From: Triglochin maritima | Taxonomy: Eukaryota; Streptophyta; Magnoliopsida; Alismatales; Juncaginaceae | Direction of reading: 5' to 3' | Length of the DNA stretch: 64,000 bases | Assembly (NCBI GenBank): GCA_963682175.1 | Contig: OY821787.1 | Location: 17,028,501-17,092,500 of the forward strand | Part shown: positions 18,707 to 30,540 of the stretch, in pieces | Layout of the letters: each line of letters begins with the position of its first letter | How positions within the stretch are numbered: position 1 is the first letter of the stretch | Notes under the pieces: generated by a model | What the model was told of the DNA's origin: nothing | Seen by the model: only the letters and a program-made list of their open reading frames with translations | The model's database searches: none | Translations under genes and position numbers: made by a program

Positions 18707-20425
18707 ACCTCCACGATCTGTTCGTAGAGACTTGATTTTCTTGTCGAGTTGGTTCTCTACTTCATTCTTGAATTCTTTGAACTTGTCGAAGGATTCACTT
18801 TTGTTTCTCATTAGATAAACATAGCCATAACGACTATAATCATCCGTGAACGTAATGAAGTACCTGAAACCATCTCGTGCACTAGTACTCATTGGACCAC
18901 ATACATCGGAATGTATCAAATCCAACAAGCCACTCGCCCTTGGGCCTTTCTTCTTGAAAGGCTTTTTGGTCATTTTTCCCATTAAACATGGTTGGCACGT
19001 CTCCAATGATTTAAAATCAAGTAGACCAAGAAGGTTAGCTTCTTGCAATTTCTTGATGCGCTTTTCATTTATGTGACCAAGACGATAGTGCCACAAGAGA
19101 GTATCATTCTCGTGAGTGGTCTTAAGTCTTTTGTTATTGATATTAAAGATTTGTTTATTATTCAATTCAAGCAAATAGAGACCATTCCTTATGAACGCAT
19201 TTGCATAGAAAACACCATTCTTCGATATAGACAAACAAGAATTTGAAATATTTATATTAAAATTATCCATATCGAGACATGATACAGAAATAATATTCTT
19301 GCTAATCGAATGTACATAATAAATATTCTTTAGACATAAATTTAAACCACTACATAATTGAAGCACCACAGAACCTTGTGCAACCGCAGACACGTTCGCA
19401 CCATTTCCGACCTTCAATTCTACCTCGTTCCTTACGAGTTCCTTCCTATCCATGAGTAGCTGCACATTAGAAACTATGTGAGCACAAGATCCGGTATCAA
19501 TTACCCAATCCTGGACAGAGGTGGCTAAATTTATTTCAATAACAAATATACCTTTGGCCTTTTTGGGGCGCCGACGTTCAATCACTCCGTTGTCAAGGTC
19601 TTCCTTGTACTTGGGGCAATTTGGCCGGATGTGTCCTTTTTCACTGCAGTGAAAGCACTCCGTATTGGGAGTTGGAGATTTCTGAGATTTCCCCCTCGAG
19701 GCACTCTTATGAGCACCTCCTACTCCCTTGCTCTTGATTGAACCACTTTTGGTAGATTTGCCCTTTCCTTTACCAATCTTTTGGCTCCTTCCATGGACGG
19801 CAAGGACTTGCTTGTCCGTACCCTTGCCCATGTCAACTTCAGCAGTTTTGAGAGCGTTGTGAAGCTCCTCAAGACTCACCCCTTTTTCACGCACGTGATA
19901 GTGCATCACAAAGTCCTTAAAGGACGGGGCTAGAGAGCCAAGAATCATATCTTCAGCAATGTCTTCGGGCATTGGTGAAGAGAGCTTTGCCAACTTCTCA
20001 AGGTATCCTTGCATCGTGAGAAAATGCATAGATACCGATGTTCCCTCCGCCATGTGGCACCTTGTGAGTGCGATGGTGGTCTTATAGCGCTCCTTTCGGA
20101 CACTATCCATGAACATCTTTGATAGAGCCTCCATGGTCTTCTTGGGTTTTGAATCCATGTATTTCGCTTGAAGCGAGTCACCCATGGATGCTAACATAAG
20201 ACCGTGAACTTGGTTCTCTTGGTCTTCCCACTTGGCTTTAGCCTCTTTCTCTTCATCGGTTAATCTCTCATTCCACTTTGGGATTGGACCTTCCAAAATG
20301 TGAGATAGTTTCTCAAACTTTAGCACCATGTTGAGTTTGAGTTGCCAACTTATGAAGTTTGAGCCATCATTCGCTAAATGGTGTTTTTCTATCATGGATC
20401 GTACGATAGGTTGGATGTTCGACAT
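18704..20425 (-). pseudogene. gag-pol: Copia B gag, protease and first half of integrase
   Basis: A 573-codon frame starts MSNIQPIVRSMIEKH, which matches the Copia A start. Domains: gag body (about 1-215), basic linker, CCHC knuckle CFHCSEKGHIRPNC near residue 255, protease with WVIDTGSCAHI near 310, pre-integrase HHCC (HYRLGHINEK to CQPCLMGK, about 443-482) and the integrase core start (HSDVCGPMS, TDDYSRYGY) until a premature stop after TDRGG. The full polyprotein, if unbroken, would be about 1,370 aa, normal for Copia. The start is set by the shared N-terminus with Copia A. Upstream lies a 1.5-kb leader. The frame is only lightly damaged, so the copy is fairly young. Confidence 0.92.
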
Positions 20426-21930
20426 TTTTCTACAAAATAAATCATATAGGTTTTAATGCCAATTTTATGTTTTAATACACATGCATACATATATCGAATA
20501 TAAATGTAAATGTTGCAAATAAAAAACTTGCCCATAAATGCAACAATACAAGATCCCATTAATTGTAACATAGACTAGCTAAGGGCTATCGAATATATTA
20601 CAACATCAAGGTAAGAAAATCATTTTTCTAATCACAACCTTTTTGAATTTTAGCAATATTAGCATCTTCAAACTCTTGTGATTCTTGTCGTTTTAATTAT
20701 GAGGGAATGCGACCTATCCTCGTAAGAAAAACTTTTTCTCAAAACCGAGCGAGGGCTCTAGGTAATGTTAAGAAAACTTATTTTCATTTGATACGAGATA
20801 CGTTTATCCATTGTATTCACAACTAAACATACTTGGAGTTCACTAGGGTGAAACACACCTCATACATTTAATCGTGGCACAACAACAGACAACCATTATA
20901 TCTCCCACTATTCCCAAAGATGGAGGGAGCTATCTCCCGCTAAGGGCGAGCAGAGTATCCCTCAATCAATGGCTGCTAGTGGATGAAATAAGAAGGAAAT
21001 TATTCTTAATTTTTGTTGGACAATTTCATATATTTACATGTGATTTGGAATTTTAGGTTATCATGCATATTAATATTCATACACATCCTAACATTCACCG
21101 CATTCTTCACATGCATAGCAGAAATTAAAAAAACAGAAATTAAACATTCACACAATCCACATCGTGTGAGTTTATATGTTCCCTTCGATCCTTGATCCTC
21201 GATCCCCGATCTTCGATCCTCGATCGATGCGCTACAGCGGCGACTTCCTCTTGCACCGGAGATGTAGATTTTACAGAAAATAAACATGCTCCTCACATTC
21301 GATAAAAACCGACTAGTGCAAGTCCTATGTAAAAACCTCTCATATGCATATGCAATTTATCTAAAAGATGGAAATAGAGAATTTGGATTTTACATACATA
21401 AGCCCTTGTATTATAACAATTATAAACATTCATAGCCGCTGATTTGGAACATACAAACTCACAATTCCTGCAAAAACAACTCGAGCATCCATGCACGCAA
21501 TATCGCTATAAACTATACACCCTAGTTTATCAAGCATCTAGAATCCCAAACAATTCTTTGAAAAACATTTTGAAATCCATTAAAAACGTTTTTCATGCAT
21601 CCATAGTTCAAAAATTAATTATGAACCGCTGTCCATCCAATTTCCAATGGAAAGATGAAATGCAGTTTTTCGGTTTTGTTGATTCTCTTACAAAATAATC
21701 GTTTATACTTAAAACGAAATTATTGCAAATTAGACAAATGTCTAAATATTAATTCTAATATTTACATGGCATGTTTTAAAACACTTAAAACATTCAGAAC
21801 GAATTATTATGGAGAATTACATCAACAAACATTCATAGACCGAAAACACCGGTAAATTGAATTGTTTAAATCCTAGATGGTAAACTAAATTCGTTTACAG
21901 CCATAAATCATGAGAAAATTGAACCCTATG
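20426..21930 (-). other. Leader of Copia B, no gene
   Basis: 1.5 kb of untranslated leader homologous to 9395-10834 of Copia A, including the conserved CTCCCGCTAAGGGCGAG block near 20935. A short oligomer of GATC-containing repeats (CCTTGATCCTCGATCCCCGATC-like, about 21187-21226) is seen. No gene is supported. Confidence 0.6.
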
Positions 21931-21941
21931 CTCTGATACCA
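21931..21941 (-). promoter_or_regulatory. Primer binding site, initiator tRNA-Met (Copia B)
   Basis: CTCTGATACCA on the plus strand is TGGTATCAGAG on the minus strand, one base from the LTR end. Confidence 0.9.
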
Positions 21942-21942
21942 C

Positions 21943-23970
21943 TATAGGATTTCATGTTTAATTATGCATGTATATTTTCGAAATTTTTATGCACAATAAG
22001 GATCAATTTACAATTTTCTATGATTTATTTCATGCATGCATCAATTTGTTTCAATATCTAGTTTCAAAACTTTATTAAAACAAATATGGGCTCCAAAATT
22101 CATACCTAGAAGTTCTCTAAAACTTCTTGAAGATTCGGAGACATTGGGCATGCTCCTCGCTGCGCCGGATGCCTCCGAGTATTCACCAAACTCTAAACAA
22201 GATCGGAGAGAGGGAAGCTAGTCTCTCAATCTCCGATAGGGTTTCGAATCCAATTACTAACCCCTCTTTAATTCCCTTGAGAAGATGATCTCTTAAGAAC
22301 TAAACTAAATTTAAGAATCAGGGAATTTTCGTGGAGAATTATGGGGAGAGAATTTTTGCATGAGAAAGCAATGAAATGAATTAAGGAGGTAATGAGATAA
22401 ACTTGTATTTATAAGTTCTCTCCAAATTACCTATTCATGTGCAACCTCTTGCCCATGATTTCATGCAAAATTCCATCTAACCATCCATTATTTAATAATA
22501 AATAATATTAGCCACAAATTAAATCAATTATGGACCAATTCCATGCATGATCTAATTAATTCTTAAATTAATTCTGCATTAACTGTCTGGACCGGTCGAC
22601 CGTTTGGAGGTTCGGTCGACCGCTCTAACCAGGTTTCGGTCGACCGTTCAATAACTCGGTCGACCATTCGTAACAGGAATTATTCCATCGCTATGTTCGG
22701 TCGACTGTTCGAACAGATGAAAATTCCCTGTTATCGGTCGAGACATGTCCGGTCGACCGTGCCCGATCGGTCGACCGTTTACTGCTAACCGGTCGACCGT
22801 TAGAGCACTGTTCTGCAGACTTGTCAAATTCCGGTTTAACCCCTACAAAATTTGACATTTCGGGATTAGTAGTAAATTCACAACTTATGTAACATATTAT
22901 CCTATGTAATGATCAATCATTACACCCTATAATATTTACATCACATATGAATTTAATTTAGATTCTAATTATGTTATTAATCACAACATAGTTTTGATTT
23001 TGCTTGTTCACCCCATGTGTCATATTTTCTACATGAAGCCCGACACATCTTATGAACTCAAAATCCCCATTTCTTGTTTCCCAGTTTTGTGGTGTGACCT
23101 ATGGGAGGATCTAAACTAAGTTGACAGTGATATTAAGAGCTTAATATCACAAGCTATAAGCGGTATCTAGCTACACATTATAGCTCCCAATTAGTTAGAT
23201 GTCTTAATTCCACTCGAACCAAAACCCGATCCATTTAGTGATGGAGTGCACCACTTGTGTCCGTCCCTTGCCTCATGATATTAAGAATACACACAAAGTA
23301 GTATTGTTTCATCTTTGTATTAGTATTCATTTATTGATCTCTTTAAGCTAGTTATAAATATGTGACTTAACTCAAATCACATTGTGCACATTACAACTTT
23401 GCTTTATCAAGGGGCCCACTAATATCATCACTCAATTAAGAGGGGCAATGATAATCTTTTGACTAACTATCTTCTCCAACGAAAGTTATACTTAACCAAC
23501 TAATGCCTTTACACTACACTCATCGATAGCTCAAGACACTAGTCTAATTAAGAACTCCTTAAGCGATCGGATATAAGTCTCATATCAAAGGACCAAAGAC
23601 ACAGTAAAATATTAATGACACAGAAACACATTCCTGTAATATTTTACTTGTTAGGTCTATTCAGTATACAAAAGTAATATTTTCCTCTTTTGCATACGCG
23701 TGTTGTCACTCACTTGTAGAGCTACAATGATCTATGACTGACACGACAATCTTAACCCGGTAATTAATGTCCCATGTTAATTACCATGATTGCGAATATC
23801 TTTTGTTTTATGTAAACCAATATCTTTTAGAGCTCTACGGTTAAGGACCAAGAGCCTCTTTCTTAACACTTCTAAAAGACGAATAACATAAACAAGGAAC
23901 AAAATGATTTCTCATTCAATTCATAATAATTGACATTTAAAAGTAAAACTTTTAGAACACATTCCCTTCT
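21943..23970 (-). repeat. 5' LTR of Copia B
   Basis: About 2.03 kb, with the TATA box at 22406-22413 (TATTTATA on the plus strand) and the palindrome array at about 22590-22805. It lacks the 52-bp duplication of the other LTR. Several substitutions separate the two LTRs, so this insertion is older than element 1. Confidence 0.9.
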
Positions 23971-23975
23971 CGAAG
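23971..23975. repeat. Target site duplication CGAAG (right, Copia B)
   Basis: Exact match to 14157-14161. Confidence 0.9.
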
Positions 23976-24060
23976 AACCCGATCCAGTCAGTTTCTGTTT
24001 TGTGTATCTTACGCAATCTTGACCCAATTCATCCCCAACGGCTATAACTCTTTAGGAGAT

Positions 24061-24068
24061 TATAAATA
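24061..24068 (+). promoter_or_regulatory. TATA box of the SIRE-like LTR
   Basis: TATAAATA lies in the right-hand part of the split solo LTR, downstream of its palindrome array. Confidence 0.7.
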
Positions 24069-24637
24069 GAGTTGTAAAACACATTTCAACACAACTCTCC
24101 CACTACTATTTGTCCCCTACATTAGATAGAAAACTCCACACACTCAAAAGCTCAAAACCTTCCACACTTAGTAATCAATTCCATATTCTACTCAAGTGTG
24201 CTTAAGATTAGAGAGTGTTGTTCCACTCATTGATTGTCAAACAAGCAAGGGTCTTGGTGAAAGCCCAAGACAAGAGTATAGACTTCGGTGAGATCCCGAA
24301 GTGATCCTCTCGTATTGTGAGAGGAAGAGCCAAGCTCGGCGAGGTTGTTCGCGAGTTTGAAGATTGTAAAGGCGTTCTCTCCCGGCCCGGAACGGGGAGT
24401 GGTTAGTGAAGTCGTGAGCGGAGCTCGGTGATCCGAGCGGAGCTTGCTAGAGAGGACTAGGACCCGGGTGGGGTGTCGAACCTCTATAAAATCCCCCGAC
24501 TCCTTGTGGTTTGCATTATCTTCCCATTTACTTGCTTGTTTAGTTTTAAATTTCGCTGCATATCTTTGATCGATTAAACAAGTAGGTAATTAGCTTAAAA
24601 GTGATTAGAATTAGAGACCCTCACGATCCCACAGGTA

Positions 24638-26234
24638 GTAGATATTGATGATCCCTCAACCTTTCAAGAAGCAATGGAAAGAGAGGACTGCAAACTATGG
24701 TTTAAGGCCATGGAATCCGAAATGGAATCCATGTATGATAATCAAGTATGGAACTTGGTTGACCTTTCTCAAGGGAAAAAGGCCATTCAAAATAAATGGG
24801 TTTTCAATAGGAAGATGGACATGGATGGGAACTTGACAACCTTCAAAGCGAGGCTTGTAGCATAAGGTTTTACTCAAGTTCAAGTTATTGACTATGATGA
24901 AACTTTTTCACCGGTTGCCATGTTCAAGTCTATTCGGATTATGCTCGCTATTACCGCATTTCATTATTATGAGATATGACAAATGAATGTCAAAATGGTT
25001 TTTCCTTAATGGGAAATTGGAGGAGGATGTGTACATGGTACAACCTCAAGGTTTTGAAGATACAAAGAATAGCGAGAAAATATGCAAGCTTCAAAGATCC
25101 ATTTATGGATTGAAGCAAGCATCAAGGAGTTGGAACAAACGCTTTAACGAAGAAGTCTAAAAGATTCACTTCGTCCAAAGTAAGGAAGAGCCTTGTATAT
25201 ACAAGAAGGTTAGTGGGAGCCACATAGTGTTCTTGATTTTATATGTCGATGACATACTCCTCATGGGAAATCATATACCTTTGCTTGAGCAAACGAGAAG
25301 TTCATTGAAATCTACATTTTCAATTAAAGACATGGGTGAGGCTCAATACATCTTGGGAATCAAGATATATAGAGATAGATCTTGTAGACTCATTGGCCTC
25401 AGTCAACGTACATACATATACAAGGTCTTGGAACGGTTCAGCATGAACATTTCCAAAAAGGGCAATGTGCCAATGAGTATGGGTGTGCAACTCAAGAAGT
25501 CTCAACGTGCTGAATCACGTAAAGACCTTGAGTACATGAAAGATATTCCTTATGCTTCGGTAATAGGATCGATCATGTACGCAATGACTTGCACAAGACC
25601 CGATGTCTCGTATGCTCTAAGTGTGACAAGTCGTCACCAATCCAACGCAGGTCCTTAGCATTGGACTGCGGTCAAGAATATTCTGAGTTACCTTACCCTG
25701 ACCAAAGATATGTTTCTTGTTTATGAAGGACAAATGGAACTAATAGCCGAGGGCTATTTGGATGCGAGTATCATTAGTGATCCCGACGATAGGTCGCAAT
25801 AAGGATACGTCTTCCTTCTGAATGGTGGAGCTGTGAGTTGGCTTAGTTGGAAGCAAACCACTAAGACCGACTCAACCACCGCTTCCGAAGTAATGGTTGT
25901 CGCTGAAACGAGCAAGGAAGGAGTGTGGATTAAGAAGTTCCTTGAAGAGATTGGAGTAGTTCCCTCGTGTGAGGGACCAATAGAGCTATTTTGCGATAAT
26001 AGTGCATCTATCTCGCAAATCAAGGATCCCAAATCACACCACAAAGTGAAGTACATGGATCGCAAGTACTTTGTCACACGTGACTTCATCAACGAAGGGA
26101 AAATAAATCTGTTATGGGTGGACACAAACAACAACACAGCTGATCCATTCACCAAACCTTTATCCCAAGCCTTGGGCGAAATGCATTTCGAATCCATGGG
26201 TCTGAGGAACCATCTGGATTGGCTTGATGAGTGA
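24638..26234 (+). pseudogene. Copia A RT and RNase H remnant
   Basis: Continuation of Copia A pol after the nested LTR. RT pieces are WVFNRKMDMDG, the stop after ARLVA (near 24862), a stop just before the first catalytic block (near 24977), then LYVDDILLMGNHIP (25240-25285) and KDMGEAQYILGIK. RNase H (25833-26234) is open: TASEVMVVAE, LFCDNSASI, SHHKVKYMDRKYF, DPFTKPL. The first catalytic block reads NVKMVF where Copia B has DVKTAF, so the catalytic Asp is lost. Several stops (25640s, 25800) complete the decay. The frame ends 70 bp before the polypurine tract. Confidence 0.88.
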
Positions 26235-26304
26235 TTAGAGAGGGTTACCCTAGTTATTATTGTTTTGTACATTGAGAATGTATGTCGAAAAAAACTTTGA
26301 TAAC

Positions 26305-26315
26305 AAGTGGGAGAT
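26305..26315 (+). promoter_or_regulatory. Polypurine tract of Copia A
   Basis: AAGTGGGAGAT directly precedes TGAAAGG, the LTR start. Confidence 0.85.
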
Positions 26316-27883
26316 TGAAAGGAATGTGTTCTAAAAGTTTTACTTTTATATGTCAATTATTATGAATTGGATGTGCAAACATTTTGTTACGTGATTATGG
26401 TATTCGTCTTTTGGAAGTGTTAAGGAAGAGGTGTTTCGTCCTTAACTTTAGAGCTCTAAAAGATAATGGTTTACATAAATCAAAAGTTATTCACAATCAT
26501 GGAAATTGACATGGAACATTAATTACCGAGATAAGATTGTCGTGTTGGTCATCGATTGTTGTAGCTCTAAAAATAATTGACGACACGAGTATATAAAACA
26601 GGAAAAGATTACTTTTATATATTGAATAGTCTTAACAAGTAAAATATTTTGAAATTGTGTTTCGTGTCATTAATGTTTTACTGTGTCTTGGATCCTAAGA
26701 TATGAGACATATCTTTTCACTCAAGAAGTGCTTAATTTGATTATTATAAAAAGATATCAATGAGTATAGTGATGAAGGCAATAGTTGGTTGAACATGACT
26801 TGTGCTGGAAAAGATAGATAGTCAAACGATTATCATTGCCCCTCTTAATTGAGTGATGATATTAGTGGGACCCTTGATAAAAGCAAAATTATAATGTGAA
26901 CAATGTAACTTGAGTTAACTTGAGTTAAGTTACATAGTTATAATTAGTTTAAAGAGATCAAGAAATGAATATAATACAAAGGTGACACATTTCTACTTTG
27001 TATATATTCTTAATATCATGAGGCAAGGGACGGACACAAGTGGTGCACTTACATCACTAAATGGATCGTGTTTACTTCGAGTGGAACAAAGACATCTATG
27101 TTAATTGGGTAACTATAATGTGTAGCTAGATACCGCTTATCGTTTGAGATATTAAGTGTTTAATATCACTGCCCATTTAGCTTAGATCCTCCTATAGGTC
27201 AAACCACAAAACTAGGAAACAAGAAGCTTGACTTTGAGTTCATAATATGTGTCAGGTTTTGTGTGAAAGGGACACATGTGGTGAATAAATAAAATCAATA
27301 TGTCATGAGAATTGACATAATTAGAATCATGAATAAATTCATGTGAGGTGTATATATTATGGGGTGTAATAATTTAATATTACATATGATAATATATTAC
27401 ATAAGATATGAATTTGCTAAAACCCCCAAAAATCAAATTTTGTTGGATATAAATCCAAAATTTTACAAAGGAAAAATCAGGGACAAAACGGTAAACCATT
27501 TAGGGTTCGGTCGACCGAGGTGTCTTCGGATTGGTCAACCCAACGGGGAACGAATAATGCATTTGGTTGACCAAAATTGTCTGTTGTGCCTCGACAATTG
27601 ACATCGGTCAACCGGGCCTGAACAGTCAACAGAGAGAAAATATCTAGGTGCTATCTTGGGATATTTTTGGTAGACCAAACGTGACACGGTCGTCTGAAGA
27701 AATTCGCCACGAGAAATTTTGGTTGGTCAAAGGTCGACCGGAGAGAGACGCAGATAGTCCAAATTTTTCCAATAATTTTTTTATCATGAATATTCAGCCG
27801 ACCGTCTAGCTCACGGTCATTCGAACATGTGTTAAAACCGAATGGTTCGGTTAACCGAACAACACGATTTTTGCCTGAATTAT
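26316..27883 (+). repeat. 3' LTR of Copia A, truncated
   Basis: It starts TGAAAGGAATGTGTTC and includes the 520 bp missing from the 5' LTR, then aligns with it through the palindrome array (about 27505-27860). It stops at GCCTGAATTAT, before the TATA box region, where element C sequence begins. The last ~640 bp of the LTR are missing. Confidence 0.85.
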
Positions 27884-28629
27884 ATTTGAGAAAACAAAAC
27901 GAAATTAAACTAAGCATGCAAGAATTGAAAGAATTGAAAGAGACAATAGGAAACTAACTAAGAATATTATTTTATTAACATGACTCACATTACAAGAAAC
28001 ATTCTTCTCCACTTGAGTTTCGCTTCAAGGCTTTACTCCAAGTAGAGAAAATGCCACCAAGAAATCGGTGAATACAAATGAGGATGAAGAGTTCTATTTA
28101 TAGTCATGAAAAAAAGTAATCGGGGACAATCCCCCGGTATAGGACTAAACGCATAATATAAATGGACATAAAACAACATCATACACGAACCGACTCAACC
28201 TTGAAGCTTTTAGACCAATTTCGACCGTTAATTGGCGGTCTGGGACAGCCAATTGGTGGTCTAGATAGCTTTGATTGAGTCTGGATTTCGGTGGTTCATT
28301 TCTGGCTTGATTTCTTGATGTTTGACGAACCCAATTTGGTTGTTGATGTTTGGGTCCGGATCTAATTGCCAAAATACTCCTCATGATGGTGTGGAGCTTC
28401 TTGATTTGCTCATTGGTCCTTTTGGTTTACATCCGGGTCCTTCTCTCTTGGATCTCTGTCCATAAGTCTTGCAATTCAATCATTTTTCTTGCTATTAGGT
28501 GTTTTTTGTGTCTCTTCTTCTCACTTGTTTTATTCCTAAAACTTAAACATAAAACTCGTTACATATCATTGCTTAGGTTAAGAATAGAAGATATAAGACA
28601 CAATTATATGTATGATATCATGTCAATCA
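27884..28629 (-). repeat. 3' LTR of element C, partial
   Basis: The U3 end (TGATTGACATGAT on the minus strand) is intact at 28629, while the U5 half is missing at the Copia A junction. A palindrome pair is at 28223-28261 and the TATA box is TATTTATA at 28095-28102 on the plus strand. Confidence 0.85.
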
Positions 28630-30252
28630 AATACCCCCACACTTAACTTTTGCTAGTCTCTAGCAAAACAAAGAAAAAGAAAAGTGAAAGAAAGGAAAAA
28701 CATATGACAAACAGGGAAATCCTAACTCACTTTCGTAGGAATCACGGTTGCACTTAGCTTGTACAACAAGCCGTTAAACCCCATTGTCGCCAAGGAGGAG
28801 GAGTGTTGTCTCCTGAGGGTTTTCAGCGAATCCACCCACAAAATCTGAACATAAATGCATTATTTAACCTAGCAACACAATTCGATGAACTCATTTTCAT
28901 AGATCATTGGACGCGGTAATTCTACGAGCCGACTCTATATATGTAATCAGTCCACACACCTAGCCTAATGAACCATTTGCGAAACTTAAATAAGGACTTA
29001 AGTGAAAGGCATGGGCATCCTTAACTTCTTAAAGTGACACATTGTGGAAAGTCCATTAAGGTTCTTATTTGACTGTTTTCTTTCTTTTCTTTGGAGCATT
29101 ACATTGGTTGGTGTTTGATTCTCCCAGGGTCGGGCTTCGTGCAACATTGCCTTTGAGGACTTACACTATCACGTACACCTTCCCCCAAATCTCCACATAG
29201 GGTGATCCCTATCACCCGTGTAACGGGAGTTCGGTTGGTGCAACACAAGTCAGATGACTCGAAAGCACCAGGCAGTAAGTCCCCTGGGGCCTAATTTCCC
29301 AAGTGATAGGAACCGTACGAGAAAAGAGAACACCACTTATTTATTTATTTATCTACATGGGAACCAAAACCCCTACACTTAAAGTTTCATAACAAGATTT
29401 TAAGGGTCCCTGACTACGACAAACTTCCTTATACTAACAGACATTAATTATTTGACTCACCAGGTTCATGGTGGACTTCTTTATTTGTTTGAGTACTAAA
29501 ACCCTATGATTACTCGCCCCCCGAGGTAAGACCATGGTGCATCCTTACGACTCAATAAATCCTAAAGCCAGTATACTTGATATCCTAATGCATCATGTTC
29601 ATGTAAATTTTGGGAGCTCTTTTTTACTTTGCCTCTCAACAGTTTTGCACATGCTAAACACATGCAAAACCCACAAAACATTTTCTTTCGCAAACACATG
29701 ATGATTTTGAAAGAAATGTGAAAATTTTAAAGTACTAGGCAAGCAAAAGAAGACGAGTCACCCAAGGATCATGGTAAGCAGATATATCAATATTAAATAC
29801 AACACACTATCATGATCCTAATAATACAAACAAAAGAAAACGAAAAACAAAATAAAAAAGACTCGACTCCACATATATACAAATGTAAAGCACCCCCCCA
29901 CACTTCATGCATTGTCCTCAATGAATGTAAGCATGATACTACATGGAGATATGCATGAAAAGAAAAGATCTCACCAACGTGAAGCACAAAGGGAAGTTCA
30001 TGGTTATGTTGATGGACACAAACCCGTATTCCTCTCAAAACCTGTGAAATACTAAAGAAGGGATACAAATACGTGAAAGAAATGGAGCTCAAATACTCAA
30101 GGGTTGGTGCCACAACAACCAATACTCACTTGTGGAGTCTTTTATGTTGTTTTTTCTTCTTTTTTCTTCTTTTTTTCTTTTCTAAACAAGATATATACAT
30201 CAACAAGAATATTCTCATAATCATTTGGTCAAGGAACATCAAACGAGAACAT
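28630..30252 (-). other. 3' noncoding region of element C with polypurine tract
   Basis: The stretch begins with AATACCCCCACACTTA (28630-28645), the complement of the polypurine tract. The rest is homologous to 4452-6105 of element 1, with the T-rich tract (A/G on the minus strand) at about 30147-30185 in the same relative place. No gene is supported. Confidence 0.7.
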
Positions 30253-30540
30253 CTAGTCATGCGGACCATAGATTTGCCCCGATGGGCCCGCTTCATTGGT
30301 ACTCTGAGGTGTCATGATGGGTGAAAGGTCAAAGCTGATAGGCTCGAACCCCTCATGATATTGGTTGGGTGTAGGCAACATGAATGAGTGGAATTGTGTT
30401 GCCTCACTAGGGTTTAGTTTCTCATCGAACAAAACCCTCCAACCAATAGGTGGGTGCATCGGAATGAGTTCCTCAGGCTCATTCAAATGATGTGGCACAC
30501 CACTTTCACTAAGAATGGGGCTTCTCCCCAAGTCATCCAA
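30253..30540 (-). pseudogene. C-terminal GWRV module of element C
   Basis: A 95-codon open frame at the end of the coding region of C. It contains LNEPEELIPMHPPIGWRV followed by an FDE, then a low-complexity Pro/Ser/Thr segment. The module resembles the C-terminus of the 496-aa protein of element 1 (MPNEVLDLVPTHQPVGWRV, then IDD) in sequence, order and distance from the end. The family is not one I recognise. It follows the protease in C by about 500 bp. Being kept in two otherwise diverged subfamilies, it may be a functional domain. An alternative is that it is a relic of a longer polyprotein. Its N-terminal link to the protease is broken by frameshifts. Confidence 0.55.

Larger units (their letters stand above)
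14162..23970 (-). mobile_element. Copia B: near-complete Ty1/Copia element, minus strand
   Basis: A 9.8-kb element with two LTRs (14162-16229 and 21943-23970), tRNA-Met primer site, 1.5-kb leader, one long polyprotein region (20425 down to 16314) broken by only a few stops and one frameshift, a polypurine tract and a TSD CGAAG. It is a sister of Copia A. It inserted into the SIRE-like LTR and is therefore the youngest of the three nested layers. The first bases of its LTRs are TA rather than TG on the plus-strand edge, so the termini have decayed slightly or the ends are atypical. Confidence 0.92.
13336..24632 (+). mobile_element. SIRE/Maximus-like solo LTR inserted in Copia A, split by Copia B
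   Basis: Removing the insert restores Copia A pol, by comparison with Copia B at about 17900. The flanks share GGTA (13332-13335 and 24634-24637), a 4-5-bp TSD with one possible mismatch. The left part (13336-14161) begins TTTTTGGCTTTTTGGCC and the right part (23976-24632) ends CACGATCCCAC, giving an LTR of roughly 1.48 kb. There is a TATA box at 24061-24068 and no internal region, so it is a solo LTR. The end points are uncertain by a few bases because canonical TG/CA ends do not line up. The assignment to the SIRE/Maximus group is from sequence character only. Related pieces are at 56663-57123 and 58734-60201. Confidence 0.7.
7719..27883 (+). mobile_element. Copia A: old Ty1/Copia element, split by nested insertions
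   Basis: Parts in order: 5' LTR (7719-9382), initiator tRNA-Met primer site, 1.4-kb leader, gag-protease-integrase remnant (10835-13335), nested SIRE-like solo LTR containing Copia B (13336-24632), RT-RNase H remnant (24638-26234), polypurine tract and a truncated 3' LTR (26316-27883). The gene order with integrase before RT is that of Copia. All coding parts carry stops or frameshifts. The proteins resemble TNT1-94-like plant polyproteins and are closely related to Copia B. The 3' LTR ends abruptly where element C begins, so no TSD can be tested. Confidence 0.88.
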
